DNA of 64,000 nucleotides from Fulvivirga ulvae (GTDB lineage: Bacteria; Bacteroidota; Bacteroidia; Cytophagales; Cyclobacteriaceae): contig NZ_CP089981.1 in the NCBI RefSeq assembly GCF_021389975.1, forward strand, positions 4,179,501 through 4,243,500, read 5' to 3'. The notes beneath the pieces are model-generated. The model was not told where the DNA came from and searched no databases. It saw only the letters and a program-made list of their open reading frames with translations. Position 1 is the first letter of the stretch. Each line of letters starts with the position of its first letter. Both the position numbers and the translations under genes were made by a program. Shown in pieces: positions 7,957 to 15,674 of the stretch.

Positions 7957-8730
7957 ATGGAATTTATAGAATACGGCAAAAAAGGACAAATTGGATACAT
8001 TACACTGAACCGCCCTGAAAAGCGTAATGCTCTTAGCTTTGAAGTGGTTACGGAGCTTAAGGAAGCTTTCACTGAAGCATCGCAGGATGATGGTGTAAAG
8101 GTTGTAGTGCTTAGGGCCAATGGGAAAGCATTTTGCGCAGGAGCTGACCTTGGGTATCTTCAGCAACTTCAGGCAAACACCTATGAAGAGAACCTTGAGG
8201 ATTCCAACCATCTCAAGGAATTGTTTTACCAGATCTACACTTTGGATAAAGTAGTTATTGCACAGGTTCAGGGACATGCCATTGCAGGCGGGTGTGGATT
8301 GGTTTCAGTTTGCGATTTCGCATTTACGGTGCCAGAGGCCAAGTTTGGTTATACCGAAGTCAGAATTGGTTTTATACCTGCTATTGTAAAAGTTTTTTTA
8401 CTCAGGAAGATTGGCGAGATGAGATCCAAAGAATTGTTGCTTACCGGTGAGTTGATTACCGCTGATGAGGCCAGGGCTTACGAAATTGTAAATAAAGTGG
8501 TCTCAGCCTCTGAGCTGGAGGAGGTAGTAGAAGAATTTGCTAAAATGCTGATAAGCAAGAACAGTAAACAATCAATGGCTTTTACCAAGCAAATGATAGC
8601 TGAAGTACAGGCCATGTCACTGGAAGAAGGTTTACAATATGCGGCGGAGATGAATGCGAAGGCCAGGGCCAGTGAAGACTGCCAGCGAGGGATAGCAGCT
8701 TTTTTAAGTAAAGAAGAAGTAAAATGGTAA
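7957..8730 (+). CDS. Enoyl-CoA hydratase/isomerase family protein
   Basis: A 257-residue crotonase-fold enzyme. The oxyanion-hole segments are present: AFCAGADLGYL near residue 65 and the HAIAGGCGLVSVCDFAF stretch near residue 110, followed by FGYTEVRIGFIPAIVKVFL. The conserved glutamate of hydratases is plausibly the E in YTEVRIGF. The best match from memory is the methylglutaconyl-CoA hydratase/short-chain enoyl-CoA hydratase group, acting in amino-acid or fatty-acid degradation; the exact substrate cannot be fixed. ATG at 7957 gives the usual length and lies 13 bases after comEC; the frame extends upstream only through comEC sequence. Confidence 0.88.
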   Translation: MEFIEYGKKGQIGYITLNRPEKRNALSFEVVTELKEAFTEASQDDGVKVVVLRANGKAFCAGADLGYLQQLQANTYEENLEDSNHLKELFYQIYTLDKVVIAQVQGHAIAGGCGLVSVCDFAFTVPEAKFGYTEVRIGFIPAIVKVFLLRKIGEMRSKELLLTGELITADEARAYEIVNKVVSASELEEVVEEFAKMLISKNSKQSMAFTKQMIAEVQAMSLEEGLQYAAEMNAKARASEDCQRGIAAFLSKEEVKW

Positions 8731-8732
8731 TA

Positions 8733-8772
8733 TTTATATCTTTTATAAGGTGTTTATTGGAAAAGATATAAA
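8733..8772. repeat. AT-rich inverted repeat after the enoyl-CoA hydratase gene
   Basis: Arms 8733-8744 and 8761-8772 (core TATATCTTTT / AAAAGATATA) are perfectly complementary around a 16-base loop. It lacks a following T-run, so it is a weak terminator or a protein-binding palindrome. Confidence 0.4.
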
Positions 8773-8849
8773 AAGTCTTTATTCGCAGATGGTTTAATAG
8801 GCAAAAATGCAGAAGGGTGTTTAATTTGGGTTTTTAACCAACCAAAATT

Positions 8850-9716
8850 ATGAAGACAACCAAACGACTAACCCTTTTTATTATCTTGCTTTTCTCTGCA
8901 TGGTCATTACCACTTATGGCGCAGTATAGCGGCGATTCCTGGAAGAAAGTCCAGGGAGCAGGCACGGGTACTGTTTCATTCGCTTATGTAGAAACACCCG
9001 GCTTTGTATATAAGGATGCCTCAGGTCAATTGACCGGTATTTGTGTAGATATTATGAATGATTTTATTCAGTACGTAAACGAAACAAAAGGTGTGAAACT
9101 AAGCAGTAAGTTCGTTGGCGATGGAAGCAGTTTCACCGGCATGTACAATCAGGTAAAAACAAGCAGAGATGGTGTTTTCGGGCTTGGGAATATCACCATT
9201 ACAGATGGCAGGAAAAGGGAGATCAGATTTAGTCCTCCTTTTATTACAAATTTTGCTATTCTGATCACCCAAAAAAGTGTACCTACGCTCAATAGCCTTG
9301 ACGAAATATCAACAAAATTTAAAGGACTTACCGCTTATACGGCTAAAGGCACATTGAATGATAAGAGGATTCAGGATCTTAAAAGTAAGTACTACCCGGA
9401 AATGAAAATAGCCTATGCAGCCTCCAGCCCTGAAACTCTGGATAAGGTACTGTCAGACCCGAAAGCATTTTCGTACCTGGACCTGGCTTTTTACCTTGAT
9501 GCTGTACAAAGGAAACACCCTCTCAAAAGACATCCCATAGGAGACCAGGCCTCTGAACAATTTGGATTTATATTACCAATGAACAGTGACTGGCAACCTT
9601 TGATGGAGGAGTTTTTTAGCGCAAATGGAGGTTATACTAATTCTGTAGCGTATAAAAAAATACTAACCCGGCATTTGGGAGATACCGGAGTTAAGCTTTT
9701 GCAAACTGCAAAGTGA
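8850..9716 (+). CDS. Periplasmic solute-binding protein, family 3 type (orphan)
   Basis: This 288-residue protein has a signal peptide (LTLFIILLFSAWSLPLMAQ, cleavage near residue 25) and the polar amino-acid binding-protein pattern: GVFGLGNITITDGRKREIRFSPPF, ILITQKSVPTLNSLDEI, LTAYTAKGTLNDKRI. In the SBP_bac_3 family such proteins bind amino acids or related molecules for ABC importers. No permease or ATPase gene is adjacent, so it may act alone, with a distant transporter, or as a sensory domain. It is followed by a strong terminator, consistent with a single-gene transcript. Confidence 0.82.
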   Translation: MKTTKRLTLFIILLFSAWSLPLMAQYSGDSWKKVQGAGTGTVSFAYVETPGFVYKDASGQLTGICVDIMNDFIQYVNETKGVKLSSKFVGDGSSFTGMYNQVKTSRDGVFGLGNITITDGRKREIRFSPPFITNFAILITQKSVPTLNSLDEISTKFKGLTAYTAKGTLNDKRIQDLKSKYYPEMKIAYAASSPETLDKVLSDPKAFSYLDLAFYLDAVQRKHPLKRHPIGDQASEQFGFILPMNSDWQPLMEEFFSANGGYTNSVAYKKILTRHLGDTGVKLLQTAK

Positions 9717-9742
9717 TAATTACGATAAAACTCATGCTGAAA

Positions 9743-9776
9743 AAGAGGTCGTCCTAAAAGACGACCTCTTCTCATT
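9743..9776 (+). terminator. Intrinsic terminator after the solute-binding protein gene
   Basis: Perfect 11-bp stem 9743-9753/9760-9770 (AAGAGGTCGTC with its complement), loop CTAAAA, then a T-rich tail TCTCATTTT. It lies 27 bases after the stop codon. Confidence 0.8.
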
Positions 9777-9880
9777 TTATAATAGCCTATTGTCTGTGTC
9801 ATTGAGGCTTTGTTTCTTTGGGTCGGATATATAATGGATTTTGAGAAATTATAACAATATAAAAAATGTAATTTCAAAGG

Positions 9881-11797
9881 ATGAGTGATGCAGTAGAACA
9901 ACCTTTAAATATACTCAAGAAGTACTGGGGCTACGATGCGTTCAGGGAAGTGCAGGAAGAGGTGGTGAATGCCGTACTGCTGGGAGATGACGTGCTTGCA
10001 TTATTGCCCACAGGTGGAGGGAAATCCATTTGTTTTCAGGTACCTGCCATGGCCAGAGAAGGTTTATGCGTCGTTGTTACTCCGCTGATTGCCTTAATGA
10101 AAGACCAGGTCGAGCAGTTGAATAAAAGAGGGATTAAGGCCCAGGCTATTTTTTCAGGCATGAGCCGGTCTGAGATCGATATTAAGCTGGATAACTGCGT
10201 TTATGGGGATGTAAAATTCCTGTACCTTTCACCGGAGCGTCTGCAAACAGATATTTTTAAAGAACGCCTACAAAAAATGAACGTTGGCCTGCTGGCCGTA
10301 GATGAGGCTCATTGTATATCCCAGTGGGGCTATGATTTCAGACCTGCTTATTTAACCATTGCAGAAATACGCCCGCTGATACCTGAGGTAAACATTATAG
10401 CGCTTACGGCTACCGCCACACCGGAGGTAAGGGATGATATTCAGGATAAACTGCTGTTTAAAAAGCATAACGTATTTCAAAAAAGTTTTGCCCGCTACAA
10501 CCTGTCCTATGCAGTACGCAAAGTAGAAGATAAGGACAAAAAACTCCTGGAAGTGCTTAGGAATGTTAAAGGAACAGCGATAGTATATACCCGTACCCGT
10601 AAAGAAACAAAGCAAATAGCTGCATTCCTTTTACGACATGGCTTTTCTGCAGACTTTTATAATGCCGGCCTTACCCATGAAGAGCGTACGAATAAGCAGG
10701 ACAACTGGATCAAGGACAGGAAACGGATCATGGTGGCCACCAATGCCTTTGGTATGGGTATAGACAAACCCGACGTTAGGGTAGTGGTGCATATGGACAT
10801 TCCTCAAAACCTGGAGTCGTACTACCAGGAAGCGGGGAGGGCCGGAAGGAATGAGCAGAAAGCTTTTGCGGTCGTCATTTACGAGGAGGCCGATATAGAT
10901 GACCTTAAAGCCCAGCTGGATCAGCAGCATCCTTCAATAGAAAGCATTAAAAGAGTTTATCAATGCCTTGCCAACTTCTACAAAATGGCTGTTGGCAGTG
11001 GCCTTGGGCAGAGCTTTGATTTTGATATACAGGATTTCTCCGATCATTACGGAATCCACCATATGGAAGTTTACTATTCCCTCAAAAAACTGGAAGAAGA
11101 AGGGCTGATCCAGTTTAACGAGAGTTTTTACAACCCTTCCCAGCTCCATTTTACGGTTGATAATCGTGCTTTGTATGAATTTCAGATCGCCAATGCCAAA
11201 TATGATTTCTTCATTAAGGCATTATTGAGGATCTATGGAGGAGAGGTGTTTAGCAATTTTGTAAAAATATCAGAAGCTCAACTGGCGAAGGTGTTGGAGA
11301 CTACTGAAAAAGAAATCATCAAAGCCCTGGAGCGGTTGGATGACCAGGGAATACTGACTTATGACAAAAGAAAAGAGAAACCCCAGGTGATCTTTACCGT
11401 GCCACGCCAGGATAGCACTACCCTGAAACTCGACAGGGCACGGCTGGCAGAGCGGGAGAAAACTGCCAGGCAAAAGATGGAGGCCATGATCAACTACGTA
11501 AAGCATGAAGATACCTGCCGTACGCAGTTAATATTGGATTACTTTGGCGAGAGTACCTTTGAAAACTGCGGTATTTGCGATGTATGCCTGACTAAAAAAC
11601 ATGATGACAAAGACCATGATATTGAAGGCTACCGCTTACAGGTAAGGCACCTGACTGGAGAAGGGCCTCTTACAGTTGAGGAGCTTATGGAAAATATTAA
11701 CCCATCGGAAAAAGAGATGTTTCTCAACCTGGTTCGTGAGATGATTGACAGCGGAGAACTGAGGTATGATGATCAGTGGAGGCTGGAGAAGGTGTAG
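9881..11797 (+). CDS. recQ: ATP-dependent DNA helicase RecQ
   Basis: RecQ is a 3'-5' DNA helicase in recombinational repair. Visible motifs are motif 0 WGYDAFREVQEEVV, Walker A LLPTGGGKS, the DEAH box AVDEAHCISQWGYDFRP, motif III LTATATPEV, and motif VI YYQEAGRAGRNEQ. The zinc-binding RQC cysteines appear in YVKHEDTCRTQLILDYFGE and NCGICDVC. At 638 residues it ends with a short helical region and I see no typical HRDC domain, a common arrangement in Bacteroidota. ATG at 9881 follows an AAAGG purine tract. Confidence 0.94.
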   Translation: MSDAVEQPLNILKKYWGYDAFREVQEEVVNAVLLGDDVLALLPTGGGKSICFQVPAMAREGLCVVVTPLIALMKDQVEQLNKRGIKAQAIFSGMSRSEIDIKLDNCVYGDVKFLYLSPERLQTDIFKERLQKMNVGLLAVDEAHCISQWGYDFRPAYLTIAEIRPLIPEVNIIALTATATPEVRDDIQDKLLFKKHNVFQKSFARYNLSYAVRKVEDKDKKLLEVLRNVKGTAIVYTRTRKETKQIAAFLLRHGFSADFYNAGLTHEERTNKQDNWIKDRKRIMVATNAFGMGIDKPDVRVVVHMDIPQNLESYYQEAGRAGRNEQKAFAVVIYEEADIDDLKAQLDQQHPSIESIKRVYQCLANFYKMAVGSGLGQSFDFDIQDFSDHYGIHHMEVYYSLKKLEEEGLIQFNESFYNPSQLHFTVDNRALYEFQIANAKYDFFIKALLRIYGGEVFSNFVKISEAQLAKVLETTEKEIIKALERLDDQGILTYDKRKEKPQVIFTVPRQDSTTLKLDRARLAEREKTARQKMEAMINYVKHEDTCRTQLILDYFGESTFENCGICDVCLTKKHDDKDHDIEGYRLQVRHLTGEGPLTVEELMENINPSEKEMFLNLVREMIDSGELRYDDQWRLEKV

Positions 11798-11837
11798 CCA
11801 GCCAATAGATAGTTAAAGAAGGATTATTAATCAGCAC

Positions 11838-11870
11838 AAAAAAGCCTCTGTCAATTGCTTGCAGAGGCTT
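11838..11870 (-). terminator. Intrinsic terminator downstream of pgk
   Basis: The stem AAGCCTCTG/CAGAGGCTT (11842-11850 with 11862-11870) is followed on the minus strand by six T residues (plus-strand A-run at 11838-11843). It lies 43 bases beyond the pgk stop. Confidence 0.75.
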
Positions 11871-11912
11871 AAAGATCAGGCGAGAAAACCCGCCATTATA
11901 TTTTAAAGGATC

Positions 11913-13100
11913 TTAATCTTCCAGAGCTTTTACACCCGGTAATTCTTTGCCTTCCATGTATTCAAGCAATGCACCACCACCTGTAGATACGTAAGAAACT
12001 TTGTCGCCATAACCAAGCAGGTTAACGGCTGCGGCAGAGTCACCACCACCGATCAAAGAGAATGCTCCCTTTTCAGTGGCTTCAACCACGGCTTCGGCAA
12101 TGCCAGTTGTTCCTTTAGCGAAGTTCGACATTTCAAACACACCCATAGGGCCATTCCAAAGTATGGTTTTTGAGCTTTTAATGGTCTTTGCAAAAACTTC
12201 ACGAGCCTGTGGGCCTATGTCCAGTCCCATCCAGCCATCAGGGATAGCGCCATTCCGTACTATGTCAGTTTTGGCGTTGTTATCAAACTTATCAGCAATT
12301 ACTGAATCGAAAGGCAATTCAAGGTTTACTCCCTTTTCTTTCGCCTTTTTGATCAGCTCGTTAGCAAGATCTAATTTGTCTTCTTCTACAAGTGATGAGC
12401 CTATGTCACCACCCATGGCTTTGAAGAATGTATATGACATACCACCGCCGATAATCAGGTTGTCAACTTTATCCAATAGTTTTTCAATGATCAATATTTT
12501 ATCCGAGATCTTCGCACCACCCATGATGGCAGTATAAGGCTTATCGGCTTTGTCGAGTACCTTTTGGGCGTTTTCAATCTCTGCAGCCATTACGTAACCG
12601 CAAACTTTTTCATCAAAAAACTGAGCTACAATGCTGGTAGACGCATGTGCACGGTGGGCTGTACCGAAAGCATCGTTCACATAAATATCTCCGTGCGCAG
12701 CTAGTTTTTTTGCAAAACCTTCATCCCCCTTTGTTTCTTCGGGGTAAAATCTCAGGTTTTCAAGCAGTAATATTTCACCGGGCTGCAAGCCTGATGATTT
12801 AGACTCAGCTTCTTCTCCAATGCAATCAGGAGCAAACTTTACGTCGGTTCCGAATCTTTCAGAGAGGTCTTTGATCAGGTGTTTCAATGAGAATTTATCC
12901 TCAGGGCCACTTTTCGGCCTTCCGAGGTGGGACATTAACACTACTGAACCTCCATCGCTAAGTATTTTCTTTATGGTGGGCACTGCGGCCCTGATGCGGG
13001 TGTCATCCGTGATCTCAAATTTGTCATTCAAGGGCACATTAAAATCTACTCTTATTAAGGCTCTTTTGTTTTTAAAGTTAATGTCATCAATAGTTCTCAT
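11913..13100 (-). CDS. pgk: Phosphoglycerate kinase
   Basis: This enzyme of glycolysis and gluconeogenesis transfers phosphate between 1,3-bisphosphoglycerate and ADP in the cytoplasm. The 395-residue length is typical. Motifs include the N-terminal RALIRVDFNVPL with substrate-binding RVDFN, MSHLGRPK, ENLRFYPEE, and the nucleotide-site glycine-rich segments AIMGGAKISDK and SLIGGGDSAAAV. It is a single gene flanked downstream by its own terminator. Nothing unusual is seen. Confidence 0.98.
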   Translation of the reverse strand: MRTIDDINFKNKRALIRVDFNVPLNDKFEITDDTRIRAAVPTIKKILSDGGSVVLMSHLGRPKSGPEDKFSLKHLIKDLSERFGTDVKFAPDCIGEEAESKSSGLQPGEILLLENLRFYPEETKGDEGFAKKLAAHGDIYVNDAFGTAHRAHASTSIVAQFFDEKVCGYVMAAEIENAQKVLDKADKPYTAIMGGAKISDKILIIEKLLDKVDNLIIGGGMSYTFFKAMGGDIGSSLVEEDKLDLANELIKKAKEKGVNLELPFDSVIADKFDNNAKTDIVRNGAIPDGWMGLDIGPQAREVFAKTIKSSKTILWNGPMGVFEMSNFAKGTTGIAEAVVEATEKGAFSLIGGGDSAAAVNLLGYGDKVSYVSTGGGALLEYMEGKELPGVKALED

Positions 13101-13227
13101 AGGCTGATTTTTTAAAGGCGTAAATATCTAAAATTATATCATAAACTGCCTAACTAACCTGATTGTTTTTAAGTTATGTTGTTCCAGTTCATAGCTGGTG
13201 ATGATAAGGTTAGTTAGCGTACAGGGA

Positions 13228-14184
13228 TTATTTGGCAGCTGCCCTTTTCAGGCGGTCATTGATGGCGAGGCCAAGGCCGTGCTCAGGCACCGGTTCTGCA
13301 AGAATGTAATCTATATCCTTTTTGTCCAGTAACCGTAGTGAAGAGAACAGGTTTTTCGCAGCGGTGGTCAGGTCACCATCGGGGGCCAGTATCATTTGGT
13401 GCTCGGGCACTATACCTTCAACAGAACGGGTGAAACTGATGATGCCGGTGCGGACTTTCCCATATTCTTTGACCAATGTATCGAGACTTCCTACGATCAC
13501 CTTTTTACCAGGGGAATAGTGGCTTTTCAACATGCCGGGGGCTTTGGGGTTAGAGGAGGAGTGAGGCATGAGCTTCACCTTGCCGATAATGCTTTCGATC
13601 TTCTCTTTGCTAAGCCCGCCTAATCTGTGAATGACAGCTTCATCCCCTTCGAACCCTACAATGGTAGATTCTATTCCGACAGGGCACGGACCGCCATCCA
13701 GCACATATTCAATTTTTTCACCAAGTTGATCATCAACATGTTGTGCCGATGTGGGACTTACATAGCCAAAGGGGTTTGCACTTGGAGCCACCAGCGGAAA
13801 ATCCAGGGATTGCAATAACTGCATGGTTAAAGGTTGGTTGGGGATGCGCACTGCTACGGTATCCATACCTGATGTGACAAGATCGGGGATGATGGCTTGT
13901 TTGGGAAGAAGCAATGTCAAAGGGCCGGGCCAGAACCTTTCAGCAAGTAACAAGGCCTTTTTGGGCAGCTCTTTTACAATATTTTTAACCTGATCCAGTG
14001 AGTATGTATGTACAATAAGCGGGTCAAAAGAGGGCCTGTTTTTCACCTCGAAAATTTTGGCAATGGCTTCGGTGTTAAAAGCATTTCCAGCCAGACCGTA
14101 CACTGTTTCCGTAGGGATGGCTACCAGTTCACTGCTCTCAAGAATAGATTTAGCTTCGTTTATGTCTGTACCAATAACTGCCAT
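13228..14184 (-). CDS. L-threonylcarbamoyladenylate synthase, Sua5 type
   Basis: It makes threonylcarbamoyl-AMP from threonine, bicarbonate and ATP for the t6A modification of ANN-decoding tRNAs. The YrdC domain covers roughly residues 1-200, with PTETVYGLAGNAF, KNRPSFDPLIVH and the SANPFGYVSPTSAQHV segment. A C-terminal Sua5 domain follows (APGMLKSHYSPGKKVIVG onward), which distinguishes the 318-residue Sua5 class from the short TsaC class. It appears monocistronic. Confidence 0.93.
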   Translation of the reverse strand: MAVIGTDINEAKSILESSELVAIPTETVYGLAGNAFNTEAIAKIFEVKNRPSFDPLIVHTYSLDQVKNIVKELPKKALLLAERFWPGPLTLLLPKQAIIPDLVTSGMDTVAVRIPNQPLTMQLLQSLDFPLVAPSANPFGYVSPTSAQHVDDQLGEKIEYVLDGGPCPVGIESTIVGFEGDEAVIHRLGGLSKEKIESIIGKVKLMPHSSSNPKAPGMLKSHYSPGKKVIVGSLDTLVKEYGKVRTGIISFTRSVEGIVPEHQMILAPDGDLTTAAKNLFSSLRLLDKKDIDYILAEPVPEHGLGLAINDRLKRAAAK

Positions 14185-14282
14185 ATTTCAAAAATTGAAC
14201 TGCAAAAGTATTAATTTTCGGCTGTATGGAAGAGGAACTTATAAATTTATATATTTACCTGTAAACAATAACCGACAATGAT

Positions 14283-14444
14283 ATGAGCAATAAAACCAGA
14301 TCAACCCTTAAGATAGTCTCGATTATTTTAATTGTGCTGTGGGCACTAAGAGCCAAAGCTATTATTATAGTCCCTATCTTGGATCCATATATGTTTTGGA
14401 TTGTAATTATTAGCTTTATTTTACTACTAGTGGCCTCCAGATAA
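14283..14444 (+). CDS. Small hypothetical membrane protein (53 residues)
   Basis: A 53-codon ORF starts at ATG 14283 and ends at TAA 14444. It begins MSNKTRSTLKIV and has two hydrophobic segments, about residues 10-20 and 27-51, with positive residues before the first and between them, as in a small inner-membrane protein. No Shine-Dalgarno is visible. A strong plus-strand terminator at 14605-14639 supports a short transcript here. There is no recognised family, and chance coding cannot be excluded. Confidence 0.45.
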   Translation: MSNKTRSTLKIVSIILIVLWALRAKAIIIVPILDPYMFWIVIISFILLLVASR

Positions 14445-14604
14445 CCTTCTCTGATAAAACATTTTCAAATCTAAACTTTAATGTCAGCAATCTGGTTATA
14501 ACTATAATTCGTCTTTAGTGTAGATCGGATTACTAACTTGGATGATGACGTAGGTAATCATCTTTCATGGTTTTTTAGTGTTATTACAGTTAATTTTAAG
14601 GTTG

Positions 14605-14639
14605 AAGGGGTCCTGTTGAGCAGGACCTTTTCTTTTTTT
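14605..14639 (+). terminator. Strong intrinsic terminator after the 53-codon ORF
   Basis: An 11-bp stem with GGTCCTG/CAGGACC core (14605-14615 with 14621-14631), loop TTGAG, followed by TCTTTTTTT. The T-run is on the plus strand, implying rightward transcription through 14283-14600. Confidence 0.8.
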
Positions 14640-14682
14640 GCGGTGTTATTTCCCAATGCATGATTTTGACACAATTCACCAG

Positions 14683-14716
14683 TCACCGATTACTAAAACA
14701 CTGGTCACCGAATACC
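14683..14716. repeat. Degenerate intergenic TCACCGATNACY repeat, copy 2
   Basis: TCACCGATTACT at 14683-14694 and TCACCGAATACC at 14705-14716 match the units at 5578-5603. The second unit forms the last four codons, including the stop, of the minus-strand Nudix gene, so the element touches coding sequence. Confidence 0.45.
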
Positions 14717-15253
14717 CGACTTACTTTTTTGCATCATACGCACAATGCTATCATTTGACTTCACCAGATCCTCAAGTTTATCCAATTCTACCCAGGCCAG
14801 ATCTTTTGATTCACTGCTTACTATAAGAGATTCATTTTCATCTGCCTCGAAAATAAACCTGACATCATAGTGTAAGTGCTCGGGATCGGTTTTTCGGGCG
14901 GGTATGGTATGTATGTCAATGTCAAAAATAGATTTGCTTACCAGCCTGATGGATTTCAACCCAGACTCTTCCTGAGCTTCTTTAGTGGCCACATTGATGA
15001 TATCAGGGTCGCCATCCGCATGCCCGCCAAGTTGGAGCCAGCGGTTGAGCTTGTGGTGATGTGTAAGGAGGGCTTTGGTTCCCGCTTTGTTGATTATCCA
15101 TGCAGACCCGGTAACATGTCCTTCATCCAGCGACCTTTCAAAGCACTCAGGGTTCTGCTTTACAAAAGATAAAAACGAAGCCCTGAATTCTTTTTCCGCT
15201 TCGAATTCAGGGCTGTAGTTATTAAGTTTATTGATCAGGTCTTGCCTGTGCAT
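14705..15253 (-). CDS. Nudix hydrolase with variant Nudix box
   Basis: A 182-residue protein with an N-terminal helical segment and a Nudix domain from about residue 45. The box reads GGHADGDPD then KEAQEESGL: the REUxEExGU metal-binding helix is kept with Lys for Arg, but the first glutamate position is proline. The GGHxDGD form is seen in a known subgroup of Nudix proteins, so activity is still likely. Substrate is unknown. It lies immediately downstream of the 118-residue exported protein gene on the same strand (stop and ATG abut). Confidence 0.82.
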   Translation of the reverse strand: MHRQDLINKLNNYSPEFEAEKEFRASFLSFVKQNPECFERSLDEGHVTGSAWIINKAGTKALLTHHHKLNRWLQLGGHADGDPDIINVATKEAQEESGLKSIRLVSKSIFDIDIHTIPARKTDPEHLHYDVRFIFEADENESLIVSSESKDLAWVELDKLEDLVKSNDSIVRMMQKSKSGIR

Positions 15254-15610
15254 TTATTCTATGATGATAGTTACCTTGTTCATTTTTCCTTCAATCAGTG
15301 TGTCTGTCTGCACACCTGCGCCAATGTTGTTTTTATCACCTTTAACGGCATTTACAAAATATACTTTTGGCTCCAGGTCCCTGAACTTTACCTGACCTTT
15401 GCTATCGGTCATTTGCTTTTCGGTTACAGGATTGGTTTCGTTTCTGTAATCTTCTTCAGTAGGAAATAGTTGTACAGATACCCCTTCTTCCAGGTTGCCT
15501 AGTTCATTCCGGACAGTAATTTTAATGGAGGTATTCAAAAAATCAGCATGAGTGAAAGCAAAAGCGCTCAACAAGACAATAAATGCTATTCCTAATTTTA
15601 TCTTTTTCAT
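15254..15610 (-). CDS. Exported small protein with SpaA/CarboxypepD_reg-like beta domain
   Basis: This 118-residue protein has a signal peptide (KIKLGIAFIVLLSAFAFTHA, cleavage near residue 22), so it is periplasmic or surface-located. The rest, ITVRNELGNLEEGVSVQLFPTEEDYRNE and DSKGQVKFRDLEPKVYFVNAVKGDK, has the rhythm of the prealbumin-like beta-sandwich (carboxypeptidase regulatory/SpaA) domains common in Bacteroidota exported proteins. No catalytic residues are seen. It is directly upstream of the Nudix gene and may be co-transcribed by proximity only. Confidence 0.65.
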   Translation of the reverse strand: MKKIKLGIAFIVLLSAFAFTHADFLNTSIKITVRNELGNLEEGVSVQLFPTEEDYRNETNPVTEKQMTDSKGQVKFRDLEPKVYFVNAVKGDKNNIGAGVQTDTLIEGKMNKVTIIIE

Positions 15611-15674
15611 TTTTAATTAATTGTTTAATGCACCTGATTTACTGTTTTGGTGCTTTTTGTTTACTTAAACAAAT

